Assembly: GCA_028641055.1 (NCBI GenBank)
Contig: CM054060.1
Coordinates: 60,053,852-60,117,851, forward strand
DNA: 64,000 nt
Direction of reading: 5' to 3'
From: Alopecurus myosuroides
Lineage: Eukaryota > Streptophyta > Magnoliopsida > Poales > Poaceae
This document shows, piece by piece, positions 1 through 10,997 of this stretch. The notes below the pieces were generated by a model. It was not told the origin of the DNA and did no database searches. It was given only the letters and a program-made list of their open reading frames with translations. The position numbers were made by a program, and so were the translations under genes. Every line of letters begins with the position of its first letter. Within the stretch, counting starts at the first letter, position 1.

Positions 1-769
1 ATTTCTCTGCAGATCACATCGCTCAGTTCGTCCACCTTTGGGGCCTCCTTCAAGCGGTAAATTTGTCCCCAGGGATTGAGGACACCATCACTCGGACGCT
101 CTCAAACTCGGGACTTTACTCGGCCAAGTCCGCCTATAAGGCGGAGTTTATTGGCGCTAACTCTTGCTCCTTTTTGTTTGTTGTTTGGAAGACTTGGGCC
201 CCTCCCAAATGCTCTTTCTTCGCTTGGCTGGCTGTTCAAAACAGACTTTGGACATTAGATCGGCTTGCCATCAGGGGTGGCTTCACTAGCCCGTCTCCAA
301 GCTGGGCAGGTTCTAACCCGAGTCTGGAAGACACATCATGTTTGAGTGCCGCTACTCTAAGCGAATTTGGGCGGAGACGGCTGTTTGGCCGAGATACCCC
401 ACCCTCAGGCAAAATCTCAGTTCCACCAAGACTACCGTTTTCGAATACTGGAAGGCCTTGGCGAGCACGGCATCTACCTCGCCCAAAGGCTTCAAGACAA
501 CAAATTATCCTGATAACCTCGGAGATATAGAAAGAGAGTACGCGTGGATTTTCAACAACAGATTCACGATGCCCGGCTTGGTCTTTCAAAACATCAAAAG
601 CGAAGGAAAAAACTTGATCATCGTCGTGGCTAAGAAGCTAGCTGAGCTTATTGGTTAAGGGGTTTTTGCTTCATGTGTGTTTTATTTTTGGGCCTAGGCT
701 TGTGTGATTTTGCCTCTCCTATATTAATATAAAATGCAAAGCTTTTGCCTTCGCTTAAAAAAAAAAAAA
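1..769 (+). pseudogene. 3' end of a LINE (zinc-binding RT tail, 3' UTR, poly(A))
   Basis: This is the C-terminal end of a plant L1-type LINE ORF2. From about 63 the reading frame gives the zinc-binding RT-tail pattern seen in plant LINEs, with the core APPKCSFFAWLAVQNRLWTL. The frame then changes near 330, and a second frame (338-658) reads MFECRYSKRIWAE and continues to a stop at 656-658. A ~100-bp 3' UTR follows and ends in an A-run at about 758-769. The rest of the element lies before the window. The frame change makes it a pseudogene. I see no target duplication because the 5' side is missing. Confidence 0.75.
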
Positions 770-1023
770 CGAGCCACGTATGCGTGTCAATTATTCGTCT
801 TGAATAAAAAAATTGTTGTTCTCATGTTTGGTTTATTGGAATTTCATATGAATTTTGGATGATTTCATTTTTCAATTTTTTTTTCAAGAATAACGGGGGA
901 AGAGGTTTCCCCACCGTTTGTTATATTACCCGAAAAAGACCCCCTCTGATGGGGTCGCCGGACACAGTTGTTACAGGGAGGGGGAGGGGAGGGAAGGTTA
1001 CAGACATGGTGCAGAAGCATAGA

Positions 1024-4000
1024 TTACAGGCACGCTTTGTGCATCACATAGCCACGCAGGGCACAAGCAGAACCACGACCGCGCGCCGGGAGCCTATGGG
1101 ACCAAAGCGAGATGTCGTTGGCGGCTCGACGGAGTATTTCCGTGGCGGTGCAGGCCTTGTCGTTGAAGATGATGTCGTTTCGAGCCTTTCATAGCTGCCA
1201 AAGGATGGTCGCAACGCCGAGACGCCACACGTCGACGTCGACCGCGCACGGGGCAAGCATGTCCCAAATCGAGTCGAGGGGGGTGGAGCAGCCGACGCGG
1301 GCCCAAACCTCGGAGGCCATAGCGCAGTGGAAGAGGATATGCCGAGTTGTCTCGGTGGATCCGCTGGAGACGCACGAGGGTGATGGAGCACTGTGTTTGG
1401 CATGTAGGTTGGCCCTTGTATTCAACCTGTTAGAGTCAGCCAAGGAGCAGAAAATTTTAAGTTTAGTGGGCAGGCGGGAGGCCCAGCAGATGGAAGCCGA
1501 GCTGTCCGTAACGCCGACGGGGAACGTCATGGCATAAACCCGGCTGGACGAGAACGTCGAACCGCTGCCCCAGGCGAGCGTGCGGCAATCCTCGCCGTCC
1601 GACAGGCGAGTATCAGCTAAGAGAGTAGAGAGGAGGAGCATCTCTGTGGACGCGGCGGAGGAGAGGCGAGGCCTGAAGATGAGCCCGCCGGCGACCGCAT
1701 TGGCCACCGAAATGTTAGGCCGCATGCAATGAGAGAAAATGGCGGGGAAGACGAAAGCAAGCCTCCCTTTGGGTGACCAATGGTCATGCCACAAGGAGGT
1801 GTGATCCCCGCTGCGGACGGAAGACTTGGTGATGGACCTGTAGGTACGCAGACATAGGTGCAAAATGGATTCAAGAATAGAGGGGGTAGTGGATGCGTCA
1901 CCGAGATCGCGTCCGTAGGAGCGCCAGAACCACGTCTTCCATGGCAGCTTTTCCGCCTGATGAAGCTTATGCACAAAGTTCATTAGGGGGACAATGTTTT
2001 GTCGTTGAAGGTCCCGTAGGCCAAAACCACCAACCTGTGTAGGCAAACATGCTTTGTCCCAAGCCATTAGACAACATGCCCCGGAGCAGGCGTCCTTGCC
2101 CGTCCAAAAAAAGGAACAGCTCCTTCTGTCAATCGCTTCAATCACATCACGAGGCAGAAAAAAATAGCACATAAAATACGTGGCAAGGTTATTTAAAACA
2201 GCATTACAAAGAACAAGTCTTCCCCCGGAGGAGAGAAGCATTGCGCTCCAACCCGATAAGCGTCTATCGAAGCAGGAGATGAGGGAGGCGTAAGCGGAGA
2301 GGGGTAGTTTGAGAGGGGAGAGGGGAAGCCCTAGGTAAGGTTGAGGGAAAGAAGACACGGGACAACCAAGGGCAAGGGCGATCGCATCGGTGCATACATT
2401 TTCTATGTGCATAGGAACGAAGCAGGATTTGTGGAAGTTGATAGCAAGCCCAGTTGCAGAGGCGAAGTTGTCGAGAATTGTTTTAAGGTGACGGGCTGAG
2501 GGGAGGTCGCCCTCACAGATGATGAGTGTATCATCGGCATACTGGAGAACAGCCGGAGCTAGGGTAGGATCTACCGGATGGCGGAGCAGACCTTCCGAGT
2601 GAGCACGCCGGATAAGACGTAGAAGGACATCGGCAACAATGATGAAAAGATAGGGGGATAGGGCGTCTCCTTGACGGAGACCATTTTTGCATTTGATCCA
2701 GGGGCCGGGGGACGCCGTTGAGGACACCAGCCGTGTGCCCAGTAGAGAGGAGGTCGAGCATCCATTCGCACCACCGTGTGTTAAACCCACGAGCGCGGAG
2801 GATATCGAGGAGGCTGAGCCAGTTGACCGAGTCGAACTCTTTGCGGAAGTCGATCTTGAAGGTGAGGGTGGGGTTTTTGCGCGCATGGCATGTGCGGATT
2901 AGGTCAGCAGCATAGACGATGTTCTCGGAGATCCTGCGCCCCGAGAGGAAACCGGTTTGATCAGGGTCAACGAGCGAGTGGATAGATGATTTAAGGCGAG
3001 AGGTAAGGGCCTTCGTGATAATCTTGACGATGCAGTTTTGGAGGGAGATGGGGCGGAAGTCTGAGGGCGCACGGGCAGCCTCAGTTTTGGGGAGAAGGAC
3101 GAGGTAGGCTCTGTTGATACGAGCGAGGTCAGCGGTCCGAGTGTGGAAACTAGCAAGGACGGACATCACGTCACTTTTGATAGTGGGCCAAAAAGTGGAA
3201 AAGAAGCTCGAGCCGAAGCCGTCGGGCCCAGGGCTAGAGTCCTTGTTCATTTGCGGGAGAGCAAGCACGATCTCGGAGGTAGTAAAAGGTTCAGTCAGAG
3301 AGTCGGGGAGGGGCAAGGTGTCGGGGTAGAGATCAGTAAGGGCAAAGTTCCATTAGCAAGTAGGAGAGGTGCCGAGGAGGAACCGAAAAAAGGAGGATAG
3401 AGCCACGGACTTCCCAGCGTGATCGGAGAAAGAGTGGCCAAGGTAGTCAATCACGGGGATGGCGTTCCGGCGTTTGCGAGAAGAGGCCAGAGCATGGAAG
3501 TAGCCTGTGTTCTCATCTCCCTCGAGGGTGAAACGGATTTTGGCGCGAGTGCGCCAATACATCCAACGCTCTTTATGGAGAGGAGGAGGGCAACAGTCGT
3601 GAGCGTCCGGAGTCTAGATTCTAAGGGGGAGAGGGCGCGGTCTTCTTCGATGAGGTCGAGGAGACTAATGAAAAGGCGGGCATCAATCTCACGCTGGGAA
3701 AAAGAGGGTTTTTTTCCGTCCAAGTCTTACAGCAACCCCTGCAACGACGAAGTCGACCAACGATCCTGGCTGTCGCATCCACGTGGTGGGTCGAAGACCA
3801 ATAGGAGATAATGGAGGAGCGGAAGGACTCGTGGATGCCCCAAGAACGGTTATACCGGAACATGGGGGAACGAGGTATGTTAGAGGAAATGGTCGCGAGA
3901 AGAGGCATGTGGTCGGAGGTGTCTCGTGTGAGGGACGAGAGCGTCGATGAGGGGAACAGGGAGTTCCAGGCATTGTTGATGAGAAACCTGTCGAGGCGGA

Positions 4001-4625
4001 TAAGCGTTGGCTCGGGGCGACGGTTGGACCAGGTGTAGCTGCGACCCCGAAGGGGGAGGTCGATAAGGGCGGCGTTGTTAATGAAATCGTTAAAGAGGTC
4101 GGCTTCGCTTGTGTTAAGGTTGTTATTGTTCCTGTCGGCAGCGGTACGATAGAGATTAAAATCGCCGCAGATCACCCAGGGCGTGGAGTCCCCGGGGTCA
4201 TGGTGAAGGAGGGAGAGAAGAAAGGTGGCTTTCTCAGCGCGAGCACAAGGGGCATTTACGTTTGTAAAACGGAAAGCGGAGCCATCAATGCGAGAGGAGA
4301 AATCAGTAGAGAGAGCATGTCTACTCGCGCAAGAGGAGGAGAGGGTGAAGATCTGAGCGTCCCAGGCAGTGATGATCCCCCCGGAACTACCAATCGCGTC
4401 AACACAGTCGAACGTACGGAGGGAAGGAGGCAGGAAGGAGGCGGCTTTGATTGGGGTCAGGGAGGATAGTTTGCTTTCTTGGATCGCAAGGATATTAGGG
4501 AGGACGGAGGCTAGGTCAGCTGAGACAACCGAACATTTGTCTTGGTCCCCAAGGCCACGGATGTTCCACGAGACGAACAAGTAGTTTCTAGATAGCATCG
4601 GCATGGAGACCATCAGAAACAACAC
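1024..4625 (-). pseudogene. LINE ORF2 (endonuclease, reverse transcriptase, zinc-binding tail), broken
   Basis: The coding order on the minus strand is an APE-type endonuclease (4625-3621; opens LFVSWNIRGLGDQDK, later WVICGDFN and a DHMPLL-type histidine motif), then reverse transcriptase (from about 3562; SSGPDGF-type region, DFRPISLQN, GLRQGDALSPYLF, catalytic LQYADD), then the zinc-binding tail with LPTKLKIFCSLADSNRL. These lie in three frames. Shifts occur near 3600 and near 2710, just before the RQGD motif. In-frame stops lie at 3353-3355 and 1189-1191; translation in the last frame would otherwise run to 1024. In life this protein nicks target DNA and copies the LINE RNA there. It is not functional as read. 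Confidence 0.85.
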
Positions 4626-4845
4626 GGCCTAAGGCCAAACAGAAAGAAAACAGCGAGGGGGCCTAATGCCACCACTCGAACAACAATCCAAAACAAAAAG
4701 GGCCAGGATTCCAGCCTAGAAGGCACACGGACGGGAACCCTACGGTTGCACATCAAAACACCGACGGCACGGCGAGGACGGGCTCCACGGGACGCCGAGG
4801 CACGGAGTGGCGCGGAGGTGGACGCCCGCTGGACGCAGGAGAGGA

Positions 4846-6993
4846 TCATGGGGCACCGGCGGGCACCAGCGCGTCCCCGGCCAGGTCAGCTGGGTTCACG
4901 CCACAAGGGGCGCCGAGCTCCTGGAGCAGAGGTAGCGGGATGGCGTCGACGACGCCGTCGTGGATGCAGAGGCGCGCGATGGCGGCACGGAGCCTGGGAG
5001 ACCCCTTCGAAGAGTTAAAGCGCGCGGCCTTGGCATCCTTCGCCCTGGTGAGAATGTCAGCGAAGAGGGCGGGTTCTTTGGAGGCGAGACGCGCGCTGCG
5101 CCTAGCTTTGAAGGCAGAGTCCGCCGCGCGCTTGTCTCTGACGCGGCGTTTGCGTACCGCATCTTCGTGGTCCTCCCCGGCGGCCTGGAAGACCACAGAG
5201 GGAGCACCGGGGCGCGGGAGAGACTTGGTGGCGGAGCGACGTCCGAGTCCTCTGAGGGAACTTCCATGGACACGGGAGGGGACGGGTCGGCAATGGTGTC
5301 ATACCACTTCAGCAAAGGCACGGCAGGGGCAAGGGTGTTAGAACCAGCAAGGGACGACGGCGCGGACAGGTCAGGGGAGGAGCAAGGGCATGGCGAAGGG
5401 GGGAGCTCACCTGCGCGGCATCGAGGCCCGCCTCCGGGAACTCCGCTTCAAGGCGGGGGGAGATGATGTGATCCCAGGACACGGTACCGGACGCGGCGCC
5501 GGCGTGCCCGCTCGCAGTGGGACTAAGAGCGCGCGCGGAAGTGTTCTTGCGGGCGACGACCCTGTGCCAGAGGCTCAGGGCTGAAGAGCCGCCATCCGGC
5601 GGGGTTCGGCCGTCCGAGTCACGTTGCAGAGAGCCTTGGACGGAGGCGGCCCGCTCGAAGGCGTTCGTGACAAAGGCGCCTTCCCCAACGGCAGCGCACC
5701 GCCCGATGGAGTCCGTGTCGATGTCGTCGAGCCCACCGGAGCGAGGTGGCGGTGGTGGCGCACCACCGCGTCGTGGAGTGTCGCCTCCCCCACCGGCGTA
5801 GTGCCCCTCGTAAGAGAAGCCGCCGTCGGCAGACCAGGAACGGACCTCCTCGAGCGTGACCATCGTCGAGGACTCGTGCTCGCAGTCGTGGAGGAAGAGG
5901 GATGGAGGGACCGGGGTGGAGGCGTCCATGTGGAGGACCACTCGGACCGCCAAAATATCTAGTTCATTGAGACAAAGGGGATCGATGCAGCAAACGCTTC
6001 CGATGGGACGGAAAGCGGTGCGGATCCCCCCCTCTGTCCAATGTTCTAGAGGAAATCCGAAGGCCGAAACTTGGGCGAAGCAGGAGCTTGTCCACCGGGA
6101 GCGGTTATCGGCCATCTCCAGGCGTTCCAACGAGATGCTGTGACCCATGAAGGAGATGGGGAAAATCCGGAAGGTAGCTTCCCGGATCTCCTCCGACGGG
6201 AACACGACCATCATTGCGCCATAGTGGGACGCGGTGAGGCCGAAGGCGGGGTTTCCACCGTGAGCTGCGAGCGCCCGGCGCAGGATGAAGCCCGGGCAAG
6301 CTGCCGGAGGGTCGATGAGCGCGAAGGCGAACCTCCGACTGGAGGAGCAGTCTCCAAGGAGCGGCATGAAGCACGATGCCGGCCCGCACCGGGGAGGGCT
6401 CGCGGGCGGACCAGAGGCAGCAGCCGCAGACCGAGACGTCGTGGAGTCCAGCGAGGCAGGGGGGACGGCACCCCTGGGCCACGGGGTTGGCGGGCGAAAT
6501 AAGAATGGCGGGCCGCGGCGTGCTCCACCCGCCCCCGTCGCAGCACTGGGGGGAAGCGGGACGTGCCCGGTCCATTGAGTCTCGGGGGAGGACAAGCGGG
6601 AGCGCGAGCCACCGGCGCGGAGGGCGTAGGACAACCTGGGGAAAGAAGGGGCCGAGACAGTGTGAGGAGGGAGCTTATCGGGCGCAGAAGAGGGCAAGGG
6701 AGGGCGGAAGGGGACGAAGCAGAGGGGGGAAGCTTACATGACGGGCGGTGGTGTCCGAAACGGCCGCAGAAGAAGCGGACGGGGTCGCGGCACTCGCGCA
6801 CCGGGTGGCCGGCGGCGAGGCAGCGGAAGCAGCGGGACCGGCGGAGCGCGGGGTTGAAGACGAAGACTTGGCGGTGGTGAGGAGGAGGAGGGGCGGGGGA
6901 TTGGAGGGCCTCTAAATAGGAGAGGGTCGGAGAGGTGGGAGCGGGGATGGGGCGGCGCGGCAGGGCTCCTAAGGGTAGCTCGGCGGCGGGCAT
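4846..6993 (-). pseudogene. LINE ORF1 (zinc knuckle and RNA-binding domain), broken
   Basis: ORF1 of the same minus-strand LINE. The first frame (6993-6211) carries a CCHC knuckle, CFRCLAAGHPVREC, matching CX2CX4HX4C, then a second cysteine cluster (RFFCGRFGHHRPSC). The coding signal moves to another frame (6697-5309). There a DUF4283-like stretch is visible (GAMMVVFPSEEIREATFRIF, then an FAFALIDPP-type region upstream), with an acidic and proline-rich C-terminal part. A third frame (5196-4846) continues to near the ORF2 start. The knuckles come before the DUF4283-like domain, as in some grass LINEs. The product would coat LINE RNA as a nucleocapsid-like protein. Frame changes make it a pseudogene. 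Confidence 0.65.
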
Positions 6994-8200
6994 GGCGGGA
7001 GGTGACGGGGCGTGCGCGGCGGAGTCAGAGCAGGCGGCGGCAAGCGGCGAAGGGACAAGTCGACGGGGAAGGGAGCCCGGGCTTTCAACGAAGAAAAAGG
7101 GGGATGGGGGAGGCTAATCCATCACGTGCGCTGGGAGACCTCGGCCCCACCATGGAGGCGAGCGAGCGCGTGTCGCACGGGGATGGAGCGTGCCCGCACA
7201 CTTTAGGGGTCGACGTGGCCCGAAAAACGTATCCCGAAGCCGAGGGGAACGGGGGGGGGGGGGGCGGGAGTTTGTCCATCAGCGTTTGTCACACTCGGGG
7301 GGTGGGCGTTACATGCGCGCGCGGGGACAGCGGCAAGCGCGGATCTGCGGGAGGGGGGACAGGGAGTGGACGTGGCATCGGGGTCAACATGGGCCTGGGT
7401 CAAAGGCAAGGAGGGCCCGCGGGGCGCGTCATGTTCTTCCGAGCAGAGCTCGTCGGCGGCGCGGAAAGCATCGGCGCGGCTAGAGTGGAGACGGAACACG
7501 AATTCACCGATGCCAAAAGTCCCCGCTGCCGTGATGAGGTTAGCGATGGCCATGGAGGTAGCGACGGTGGTGAACACCACAGGGGAGAGCTGACACATGG
7601 AGAAGGAGTCGGGGGGAGACGGTGAAGCAAAAATTGAGAGCATTTTTAACCACAAATCCATTAAAGTTTGAGAAGAGCTTAGCAGGAGTGATCCAAACAC
7701 GCCCGGGGGCAAAAAGCTTGCGAAAAACCGGCGAGAAGGCTACCGTGGTGCGGTATCGGCAAAGAACGAGAAGGAAGAACGCCGCACCTGTTTTTGGGCG
7801 AGGCGCGCCGGCAGGGGAAGGCCGCCGGCAGGAGACCGCAGTGGCGACGGAGCAACTAGCGGCGAGGGACACCTCAGTTGCGGAACACGGGGGGAGGTGA
7901 TTGCCGTCAGGGACCCGTCGCGGACGCCAACATCGTCCCCTGCAGAGACAACAGGTGCAGAAAGCAGAACATCAGGGGGAGCAGACATGGAGAGCGAGGT
8001 CGGCGCCACCGAGGAGGTGATGCCGGGCGCGGAGGGGAAGGAGAGGGGGAGCGTGAGTTCGTCACGCTGCACAAGGAGTGAGGCGGGGACGGCGCCGAGG
8101 AGGGAGACGGGCGGCGGCGACGGGGAGTCGCGGGCGGGCGGCGGGCGGTCGCGCTTGCGCGCGCTCCTCAGCTCCTCAGCTCCTCCTTCGTCTCCAGTTT
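6994..8200 (-). other. GC-rich 5' region of the minus-strand LINE
   Basis: About 1.2 kb of very GC-rich sequence lies upstream of ORF1 on the minus strand, with a G-run at about 7251-7262. It probably holds the internal promoter and 5' UTR of the LINE. Open frames in it (for example 7203-7712, minus) have no motif I recognise and look like products of high GC content. Confidence 0.45.
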
Positions 8201-8781
8201 TTTTTATAAAATCTGTTATACTTGTAAGATTAGAAAAAATAGATTTTATTTCCTATGATCTAATTTTATCCGTTTACATGATAAAATCCCTTAGGCCCAC
8301 CACATGGTTGTTTCTATGACAACAATGGTAATCAAATAACAAGTTCTTTTTTTTTAACACATGTCATATCTTCAATCCCGATCTCTTTCGGCTGCGATCT
8401 ATCTACCTTGCTTCCAAGGGAAGATCTTCAGAGTCATCATAATTAGATCTTCCATTTGTTTTGTTGTTCTTCTGAACCACAGGTCCAAAACGGCCGGCAG
8501 GGTTGAGGTGCCCGATCCTGCCTTGAGCATTTTGCTGGATGGTCTGAATCTTTGACTCTTGCTCGCTCAATCTGTGATATGATGCCATTCATCTTGCGAC
8601 GATATAAAATAGCCATGCACGCATGCACAACTTTCACCGGCCAGAGACTTGTGTAATATCAGTCCGGCCGTACGTACGAGTAGTAGACACACACGTGAGT
8701 GCGCTTTTCGCGACGTCGCCACTCCAAGCTCCACTTGCCCCTTGCCCTTGCGCCTACTTCCCCATCGATATCATTCATGAC
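8201..8781. other. Unassigned AT-rich sequence between two elements
   Basis: The first ~180 bp are AT-rich with TATAAAATC-like words at both ends and could be a decayed MITE, though I could not pair the ends. A 61-codon minus-strand frame at 8403-8588 has no recognised domain. The last bases (8774-8781, ttcatgac) are the left target duplication of the next element. Confidence 0.5.
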
Positions 8782-9350
8782 CAAACCTGGCCAGCGGGCC
8801 GGCACGGCACGGCCTGGGCCCGCCTGGCGCTAATCGTGCCTGGCACGGCACGGCCCGCGTGGGCACGTTTAGTAAACGTGCCGTGCCGTGCCGGCACACG
8901 GGCCTGGCCGCCAGGCCCAGGCACGGCCCCCCCGCTAAACGTGCCGGCCCACGGCATGATTAGGCCCACCGTGCCTATTTTGGCCCGCGTGTTTTTTTTT
9001 GCTAAAACAGCCCTCCGGTCGAAATTATAGTTAAAATAGCCTAATTACGCTTAAAATAGGCCTAATTGCGCTTAGAAATCCCCTAACAGGCCAAAATCGC
9101 GCTTAAAAATTCCCTAATAGGCCTCCCTGGCGGGCCTTCGCGTGCCTGGCAGGCCTTCGCGTGCCTGGCAGGTTAAACGGGCCGTGCCCGTGCCGGCACG
9201 CGGGCTTGGCCGGCAGGCCCCAGCACGGCCCACGGCGGGCCACGGGCCGAGCACGGCCCGCCAAGCCACGTGCCGTGCCAGGCCCACGGCGGGCCGTGCT
9301 TGCGTGCTCGCGGGCCGGCACGCTGGCACGGGCCCATTTGGCCAGGTTTG
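8782..9350. mobile_element. hAT-type non-autonomous element, 569 bp
   Basis: The ends are perfect inverted repeats of at least 12 bp (caaacctggcca at 8782 and its complement ending at 9350). They sit between perfect 8-bp direct repeats, ttcatgac, at 8774-8781 and 9351-9358. An 8-bp duplication is the hAT signature. The two ~200-bp arms are built from repeated ggcacggc and cgggcc words. The centre (about 8990-9115) is AT-richer, with several gcttaaaa words. There is no transposase, so it must have moved in trans. The overlapping open frames here come from GC-rich arms and are not genes. The perfect duplication suggests a fairly recent insertion. Confidence 0.85.
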
Positions 9351-9459
9351 TTCATGACTCAGTAAACCCGTATATGGAGGCTGTACAAAATGCATCGCTA
9401 AGATGGCCACGGCCCGACGGGAAGGCCGGAACGGAACAACTCTTGCTCCATCGAGATAT

Positions 9460-9475
9460 ACATGCATACTGTGAT
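9460..9475 (+). repeat. Target site duplication of the complete LINE, left copy
   Basis: acatgcatactgtgat is repeated exactly at 15161-15176 after the poly(A) tail. The first a may belong to the tail, so the duplication is 15 or 16 bp, typical of LINE target-primed insertion. Confidence 0.92.
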
Positions 9476-9713
9476 TGCGCATCTAGCTAGTGGCACCTGA
9501 CTGTCTGACCTAGGGTTTCCTAGGGTTCTGGCGACAACGACGGCGAATCTCACCGCCGGCGCTGGTTCTCTCTGATCTCGCATCCCCCGACCCTCCTCTC
9601 TCCCTCATCTGCTCGGGCTGATCAAGGGGTCAACCTAGTTGGCTGCCCGGCCTTGGCGGAGCGCGGGGTAGATCGGTTTAGGGTTCTGATCGGGGACGTG
9701 AGAAAGAGGCGGC

Positions 9714-10997
9714 ATGGCTGACAGAACTAAGGAAGCCGACGAGGCGCAGCGGGACTTTGACGTGGACGAACTGCTAAGGAAGCACAATCTGAGCGGAGAG
9801 GAGCTGAACGAGGTCAAGTTGGGAAAGGAGGAGATTGGGTCGTGGCCGGCGGTAAAGTGGCTAGCCACGGCCAAGGTGCTGACACGGAAGAATTTCAACA
9901 TGCAGACACTGAAAAACACCATGATGGCGGCTTGGAACCCTGCACATGAGATCATGTTTAACGAGATCGAGCCGAATCTTTTTGTACTCCAGGCCTTCTG
10001 CTTGGGCGACTGGAGGAGGATGATGGAAGAAGGCCCATGGCTCTTCCGTGGATGCGCTCTGATGTTGGCACCGTTCGACGGGGCGACCATAGTCCCGACG
10101 GTGATCCCAAGCAAGGTTCAGGCTTGGGTACAGATTCACAAACTACCACCCCTTTTTCGTAATAGAGATGTTCTAACGCAATTGGCAAGCAGGGTGGGTG
10201 AAGTGGTATCGGTGGAGCTGGCTGCGGTACAGATGAAGGCTGGAGTGTTCCATCGGGTGAGAGTGCTGTTGGATTCTATGAAACCCCTTACGAGGTTTGT
10301 ACCGTTAGCTGTGGAGGGGAGCAATCGCATGTTTCTCCAGGTGAAATATGAGAAAATACCCAAATACTGCGAATTCTGCGGACTCATGGGACATAGCTTC
10401 ATGGAGTGTGGATCAGGCGAACATGCAGAGGCAGACCTGCAATTCGGATCATGGATGATTGCAGATGAAGTTTACTGGAGGCAGGGTACACCTGGGGCTC
10501 GAGGAAGACAGGGACGACCGGCAGGGGCTGAACGCGGACGCGGAGGAGCCCGTGGACGTGGAGAGCAGGATTGGCGCACGGGTGGTGAGCGTGTGCATCG
10601 GAAGTGGGCACCAAAACCGGGGTCGTCAGGTATGGCACGCAAGAGAGATTCAGAAGAAGCTGGGCTAGGCGATCAAGATGACCTGGCTGACACGTCATCT
10701 AGCCCAATTAAGCCAGTGGAGATGACCGAGGGGAGAACTGTGGACATGGCCGCTAAAAAACATCTCGACATGAGCGGAAAGGACGTGCAGCAGGAGCATG
10801 GATGTATTACCCCACCTCCACCCCCAAAGTACGTGACTCCAACGGAGAAGAAGAAACAGAAGAAGGCAGCGGGGAATGCTCTAGTGAGGGAGAAGAATGG
10901 AGACCCTGTGGGGATGAATACGTCGCAGGAAGGGGCGGATGTAACAACTACTAGTGTTTTGGCGGCCTCCAGCTCGGAGGACCGCCGGGAGCAATGA
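9714..10997 (+). CDS. LINE ORF1 protein (DUF4283 and zinc knuckle)
   Basis: A 427-residue nucleic-acid-binding protein of a plant L1-type LINE. The N-terminal half (about residues 40-200) has the DUF4283 pattern, including GSWPAVKWLATAKVL and RRMMEEGPWLFRGCALML. A CCHC-type knuckle follows at about residue 223: CEFCGLMGHSFMEC. The C-terminal part is an arginine- and glycine-rich stretch (GARGRGEQ and similar), then a lysine-rich tail. Such proteins bind the LINE RNA and go with it to the nucleus. The frame is intact from ATG to TGA. Its stop overlaps the ORF2 start in the sequence ATGA at 10994-10997, which suggests ORF2 is made by re-initiation after termination. Confidence 0.9.
   Translation: MADRTKEADEAQRDFDVDELLRKHNLSGEELNEVKLGKEEIGSWPAVKWLATAKVLTRKNFNMQTLKNTMMAAWNPAHEIMFNEIEPNLFVLQAFCLGDWRRMMEEGPWLFRGCALMLAPFDGATIVPTVIPSKVQAWVQIHKLPPLFRNRDVLTQLASRVGEVVSVELAAVQMKAGVFHRVRVLLDSMKPLTRFVPLAVEGSNRMFLQVKYEKIPKYCEFCGLMGHSFMECGSGEHAEADLQFGSWMIADEVYWRQGTPGARGRQGRPAGAERGRGGARGRGEQDWRTGGERVHRKWAPKPGSSGMARKRDSEEAGLGDQDDLADTSSSPIKPVEMTEGRTVDMAAKKHLDMSGKDVQQEHGCITPPPPPKYVTPTEKKKQKKAAGNALVREKNGDPVGMNTSQEGADVTTTSVLAASSSEDRREQ

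Larger units (their letters stand above)
876..8200 (-). mobile_element. Decayed L1-type LINE, minus strand
   Basis: The order on the minus strand is GC-rich 5' region (about 8200-6994), ORF1 (6993 to about 4846), ORF2 (4625-1024), 3' UTR, and a tail seen as a T-run at 876-884 on the plus strand. The element is far richer in G+C than the AT-rich DNA at both ends; the 5' edge is set only by this base change near 8190-8200. I found no convincing target duplication. Several frameshifts and stops show it is inactive. Confidence 0.75.

Noticed and set aside
4940..7625. Long plus-strand open frames opposite the LINE ORF1 region
   Set aside because: They are shadows of the GC-rich minus-strand ORF1 and 5' region; no motif in the plus-strand translations.
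876..8220. Target duplication for the minus-strand LINE (gatttcattttt near 861 with gattttatttcc near 8240)
   Set aside because: Several mismatches, and the second copy lies away from the apparent 5' edge.
8775..9358. Several overlapping open frames on both strands in the GC-rich arms
   Set aside because: They overlap in many frames, follow the repeated ggcacggc words and lie entirely within the hAT element.
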